64,000 nt of DNA from the NCBI GenBank assembly GCA_024233215.1, contig JACKPW010000002.1, forward strand, positions 310,001-374,000, in the 5' to 3' direction. Below are positions 61,606 to 64,000 of the stretch, piece after piece. The DNA is from Verrucomicrobiales bacterium. GTDB lineage: Bacteria > Verrucomicrobiota > Verrucomicrobiia > Limisphaerales > J093. The position numbers were made by a program, and so were the translations under genes. A model generated the notes under the pieces. It did no database searches. It worked only from the letters and a program-made list of their open reading frames with translations, and was not told the DNA's origin. Position 1 is the first letter of the stretch, and every line of letters begins with the position of its first letter.

Positions 61606-63129
61606 CTACCGGATCTTCTCATCGGGCAATTCGCCCTTGATGCCCTCGTCCATCGGCATCTTGTCCGGCACGGCGCCGCTTGCTGCGATCAGCTCATCCA
61701 GCTCCTGCCGCAATTCCTTCACGAGGCCGGCGTACTTCGCCTCGCCGATCAGGTTGTGCCGCTCCTCGGGATCGCTCGTCAGGTGGTAGAGCTCGGCCAT
61801 GTGCTGGTCGGGGGAACCGTCGCCGGGCGGATAATGGATGTACTTCCATTCGTCGGTGCGGATGGCGCGAACATTCGGGGTGTACGGGAACTGTTTCTCG
61901 TAGTTGTATTCATAGTACCACGCCGTGCGCCAGTCGGGGTCGCCGGTGGTGATGAGCTGTTTCCAGGACCGCCCGTGAACCTTCGGCAGCGGGCTGGCAC
62001 CGCAGATGTCGAGAATGGTTGGGGCAAAATCGAGGGTCAGCGTCTGGGCCTCGACCACCTTGGGGCGGTGCGGTGAAACGAGCATCGGCGCGCGCACCAC
62101 CAGCGGGATGCGGATGGAGGGTTCGTGGGCGGTGCGTTTGTCCACCATGCCGTGCTCGCCGTTGAGCAGACCGTTGTCGCTGGTGAAGATGAACACCGTG
62201 TTGTCGAGCTGATCCAGCCGCCACAACTCGTCATAAAGCCGGCCCACGGAGTCGTCCACCGACAGGATGGTTCCCCAATAGGCGCGGGTCATGTTCTCGA
62301 AGGCCAGCATCCCTTTGGCCGACGTGTCCGGGAAGTTCTTCCGCCAGTCGAACAACGGCCCGTAAATTCCGTGCCAGGTCGTGAGGCGCTGGCTGATCCA
62401 CTTCGGCTTGTCGCCGAGCTCGAAGGCGCTTTCGGGATACGGGATGCGCACATCGGCGAAGGCATCGGCGTACTTCGCCTCCGGAAAATAGAAGCTGTGC
62501 GGGGCCTTGTGCCCGATCATCAGGAGGAACGGCTGGTTGCGGTCCTGCTGGCGCAGCCAATCCACCGCCATGTCCGTGACGACCGTCGTGTAGTAACCCG
62601 GCACGAGGCGGCGCTCGCCCCCGCTGAACCGAAATTCGTTGTCGAAGTACTTCCCCTGCCCGCGATGGGTCACGAAGGTGTCGAAGCCCGGGCGTTTGTC
62701 GTCGTTGTCCTCGCCCATGTGCCACTTGCCGAAATAGGCGGTGCGATACCCGGCCTGCTGGAGCTGGCGCGGGAAGGTGGGCAGGTCGGGCGGGTATTCG
62801 GTGAAGTTGTTGACCACGCCGTGGGCGTGGGCGTAAAGCCCGCCCAGGATGGAGGCACGGCTGGGGGAGCAGAGCGAGGTGGTGCAAAAATGGTTGCGGA
62901 ACAGGACGCCCTCGTTGGCCAGCCGGTCAATGTTCGGCGTCTGAAGATACGGATTTCCCATGCAACTCATGGCATCCCAACGCTGGTCGTCGGTGAGGAC
63001 GAACACCACGTTCGGCCGTGGGGTTGCGGCGAAGGCCGGCAGGGTGAGGGCCAGCGTCAGGGCAACCACCCCGCCACGTCGCAGGCCGGCGTGGAGGCCG
63101 CTTCGGAGGTTTCGCAACAAATCACTCAT
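61606..63129 (-). CDS. Type I (formylglycine-dependent) sulfatase, exported
   Basis: 507 aa from ATG 63129 (MSDLLRNLRSGLHAG); the open frame goes to 63258 but that part reads a spacer repeat (RISDFGF). Signal peptide core GGVVALTLALTLPAFA, cleavage near AFA-ATPRP. The mature domain begins RPNVVFVLTDDQRWDAMSCMG (quoted in part) with calcium ligands LTDDQ. The signature SLCSPSRASILGG contains the C-x-P-S-R motif whose cysteine becomes formylglycine. Further motifs: AYFGKWHMG, FLLMIGHKAPH and FTSDNGLLNGEHG with metal ligands. The family removes sulfate esters, usually from algal or host glycans. Ends 114 bp upstream of the propeller-gene start at 61493, so the two are probably in one operon. An activating formylglycine-generating enzyme is not in the window. 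Confidence 0.93.
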   Translation of the reverse strand: MSDLLRNLRSGLHAGLRRGGVVALTLALTLPAFAATPRPNVVFVLTDDQRWDAMSCMGNPYLQTPNIDRLANEGVLFRNHFCTTSLCSPSRASILGGLYAHAHGVVNNFTEYPPDLPTFPRQLQQAGYRTAYFGKWHMGEDNDDKRPGFDTFVTHRGQGKYFDNEFRFSGGERRLVPGYYTTVVTDMAVDWLRQQDRNQPFLLMIGHKAPHSFYFPEAKYADAFADVRIPYPESAFELGDKPKWISQRLTTWHGIYGPLFDWRKNFPDTSAKGMLAFENMTRAYWGTILSVDDSVGRLYDELWRLDQLDNTVFIFTSDNGLLNGEHGMVDKRTAHEPSIRIPLVVRAPMLVSPHRPKVVEAQTLTLDFAPTILDICGASPLPKVHGRSWKQLITTGDPDWRTAWYYEYNYEKQFPYTPNVRAIRTDEWKYIHYPPGDGSPDQHMAELYHLTSDPEERHNLIGEAKYAGLVKELRQELDELIAASGAVPDKMPMDEGIKGELPDEKIR

Positions 63130-63482
63130 AGGGCTTCGCCAGCATCCCCCAAAGGCGGGAGGGGAGACAAATCCGAAATCCGAAATCCGAGGGCCGAAGG
63201 GAGGGCGAGGCTCCCGCCGGGCTGGCGGGGAGGGCTTCACAGAGGTTGAGCGCGTCACGTTCCAGGAATGGCTCCATGCGCCGATGGGCGGGATTGAAAA
63301 GCTGCGGCGAATGGCTTATTCGTGGGCCATGCTGCGCCCAGGGGTGATCGCCACTCGGGCCTTGCGTGGACAGCCTCCCGGCTGGACATCGGCAGCGCTT
63401 TTCCTTGGCGGGGCGTCAAACAGCGCGGGTCGCGCGGCACCCCATTCTCCCCGACCTTCAGGTGAACCCAACCAATCCCGGT
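63130..63482. other. Intergenic region with short tandem repeat
   Basis: A 353-bp spacer between the divergent sulfatase gene and the next plus-strand gene. It contains a heptamer AAATCCG repeated three times at 63169-63190, read as RISDFGF in one frame. No RNA gene or clear promoter seen. Confidence 0.45.
63169..63190. repeat. AAATCCG tandem heptamers
   Basis: Three successive AAATCCG units (the last incomplete) just upstream of the sulfatase start. They probably explain why the open frame extends beyond the likely start codon. Confidence 0.6.
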
Positions 63483-64000
63483 ATGAATGGAGTTTCCGGA
63501 ATCCCCCTGCACCCCTGGCTGACTGCCTGGGCAGTGTATTCAACGGCCCTGGCAACCGCGACGCCGCCGCCACAGTTGAACATCCGCGCAACCGACGATG
63601 CGGCGGCCGTGCTGGCCTGGCCCGCATCCGCCGGCGACTTTGTGCTGGAAGAATCCCGGCAACCGGCTGCCTCTGGCCTCTGGCTTCCCGTGGCCATCGA
63701 GCCGACCCTCGATGGCGACGATTACGCGGTGCATCTCCCGAGAGCCGGGCACACGCGTTTCTTCCGCCTGCGATACCACCCTGCTGCTTTGCGGTCCACC
63801 GCTCCGGCGATCAGCTTCGCGCTCGTTGTTCCGGCCGGGGCCGGGGTCGGGGCCGGTCAACCGTTCGCGGTCGAGCTGCGGGCCAGCTTCAACTCCCTGT
63901 TGGCCGCGGCGTCGGTCCGGGTTTCGGTCTCCGGTCCCGCCGAGGCCCGGTTGACCGGGCGTTCGGCGGATCCGGGACAGGCCAACGGGCTGATGTTCAT
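63483..64000 (+). CDS. Secreted protein with N-terminal RFFRL module (3' end outside window)
   Basis: Frame open from ATG 63483 (MNGVSGIPLHPWLTAWAVYS) to the window edge, 172 codons; a GTG 21 bp upstream is also possible. A short signal peptide is followed by a module of about 80 residues (LNIRATDDAAAVLAWPASAG, FVLEESRQPAASGLWLPVAI, GHTRFFRLRYHPAALR) that matches the N-terminal module of the 905-aa protein at 5557 and the terminal modules of other secreted proteins. A beta-rich domain then starts (ISFALVVPAGAGVGAGQPFA, VELRASFNSLLAAASVRVSV) that looks like a cohesin- or Ig-type fold. Function unknown; C-terminal part missing. Confidence 0.65.
   Translation, partial: MNGVSGIPLHPWLTAWAVYSTALATATPPPQLNIRATDDAAAVLAWPASAGDFVLEESRQPAASGLWLPVAIEPTLDGDDYAVHLPRAGHTRFFRLRYHPAALRSTAPAISFALVVPAGAGVGAGQPFAVELRASFNSLLAAASVRVSVSGPAEARLTGRSADPGQANGLMF

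Overview
The window is a GC-rich, densely coded chromosomal segment that most likely comes from a member of the Verrucomicrobiota. The inference rests on gene content: giant secreted delta-60/immunoglobulin-like proteins, a type I sulfatase, PQQ-like beta-propellers, a hydrazine-synthase-alpha-like propeller protein, ECF sigma factors with extensions, and many secreted proteins carrying a terminal RFYRV-type module. No marker gene fixes the taxonomy.

Layout. 1-3.6 kb (minus strand): a truncated HzsA-like propeller protein, a PaaK-type adenylate-forming ligase and an EamA-like membrane protein. 4.1-8.3 kb (plus): two secreted proteins in tandem, one with BNR-like repeats and a putative Ig domain, one of unknown family. 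8.4-10.2 kb (minus): a DUF6483-like protein and purC. 10.4-29.7 kb (plus): the outstanding region, three consecutive giant secreted-protein genes built from one kit of parts. Every block holds seven delta-60 repeats followed by one roughly 85-residue capping module (here called the PEVWR module), blocks are joined by Ig-like domains, and each protein closes with a shared 65-residue C-terminal module. The first gene is broken by two tight clusters of small indels, the second (about 3160 aa) contains a 3.66-kb internal duplication, and the third starts with half of that same unit.

29.8-34.2 kb (minus): a heparinase II/III-like lyase and an X-Pro dipeptidyl-peptidase in one operon. 34.5-36 kb: a REC-PAS-SpoIIE phosphatase. 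36.2-37.2 kb (minus): class II fructose-bisphosphate aldolase. 37.3-45.2 kb (plus): a secreted unknown, an ECF sigma factor fused to a membrane anchor and long extracytoplasmic domain, another secreted unknown and an NfeD/ClpP-like membrane protease. 45.3-48.9 kb (minus): an ECF sigma factor with an overlapping membrane-protein partner, then ribBA-ribH. 49.1-54.7 kb (plus): a methyltransferase, a YfhO-like membrane protein, and a PhoU-like/Pit phosphate uptake operon behind a candidate Pho box. 54.9-56.2 kb: tRNA-Ser(GGA), an IscA-type protein and HscB. 56.3-59.9 kb: an AAA/DUF4143 ATPase, a PQQ-like propeller protein and a quinone oxidoreductase. 59.9-63.1 kb (minus): a second PQQ-like propeller behind a sulfatase. 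The window ends inside another secreted protein.

Housekeeping genes (purC, fba, ribBA/ribH, pit, iscA/hscB, tRNA) are interleaved with genes suited to a polysaccharide- and peptide-degrading lifestyle (sulfatase, heparinase-like lyase, X-Pro peptidase) and with large surface or secreted proteins. Spacers carry short palindromic and tandem repeat families, some of which extend into the annotated 5' ends of genes and make start codons uncertain.
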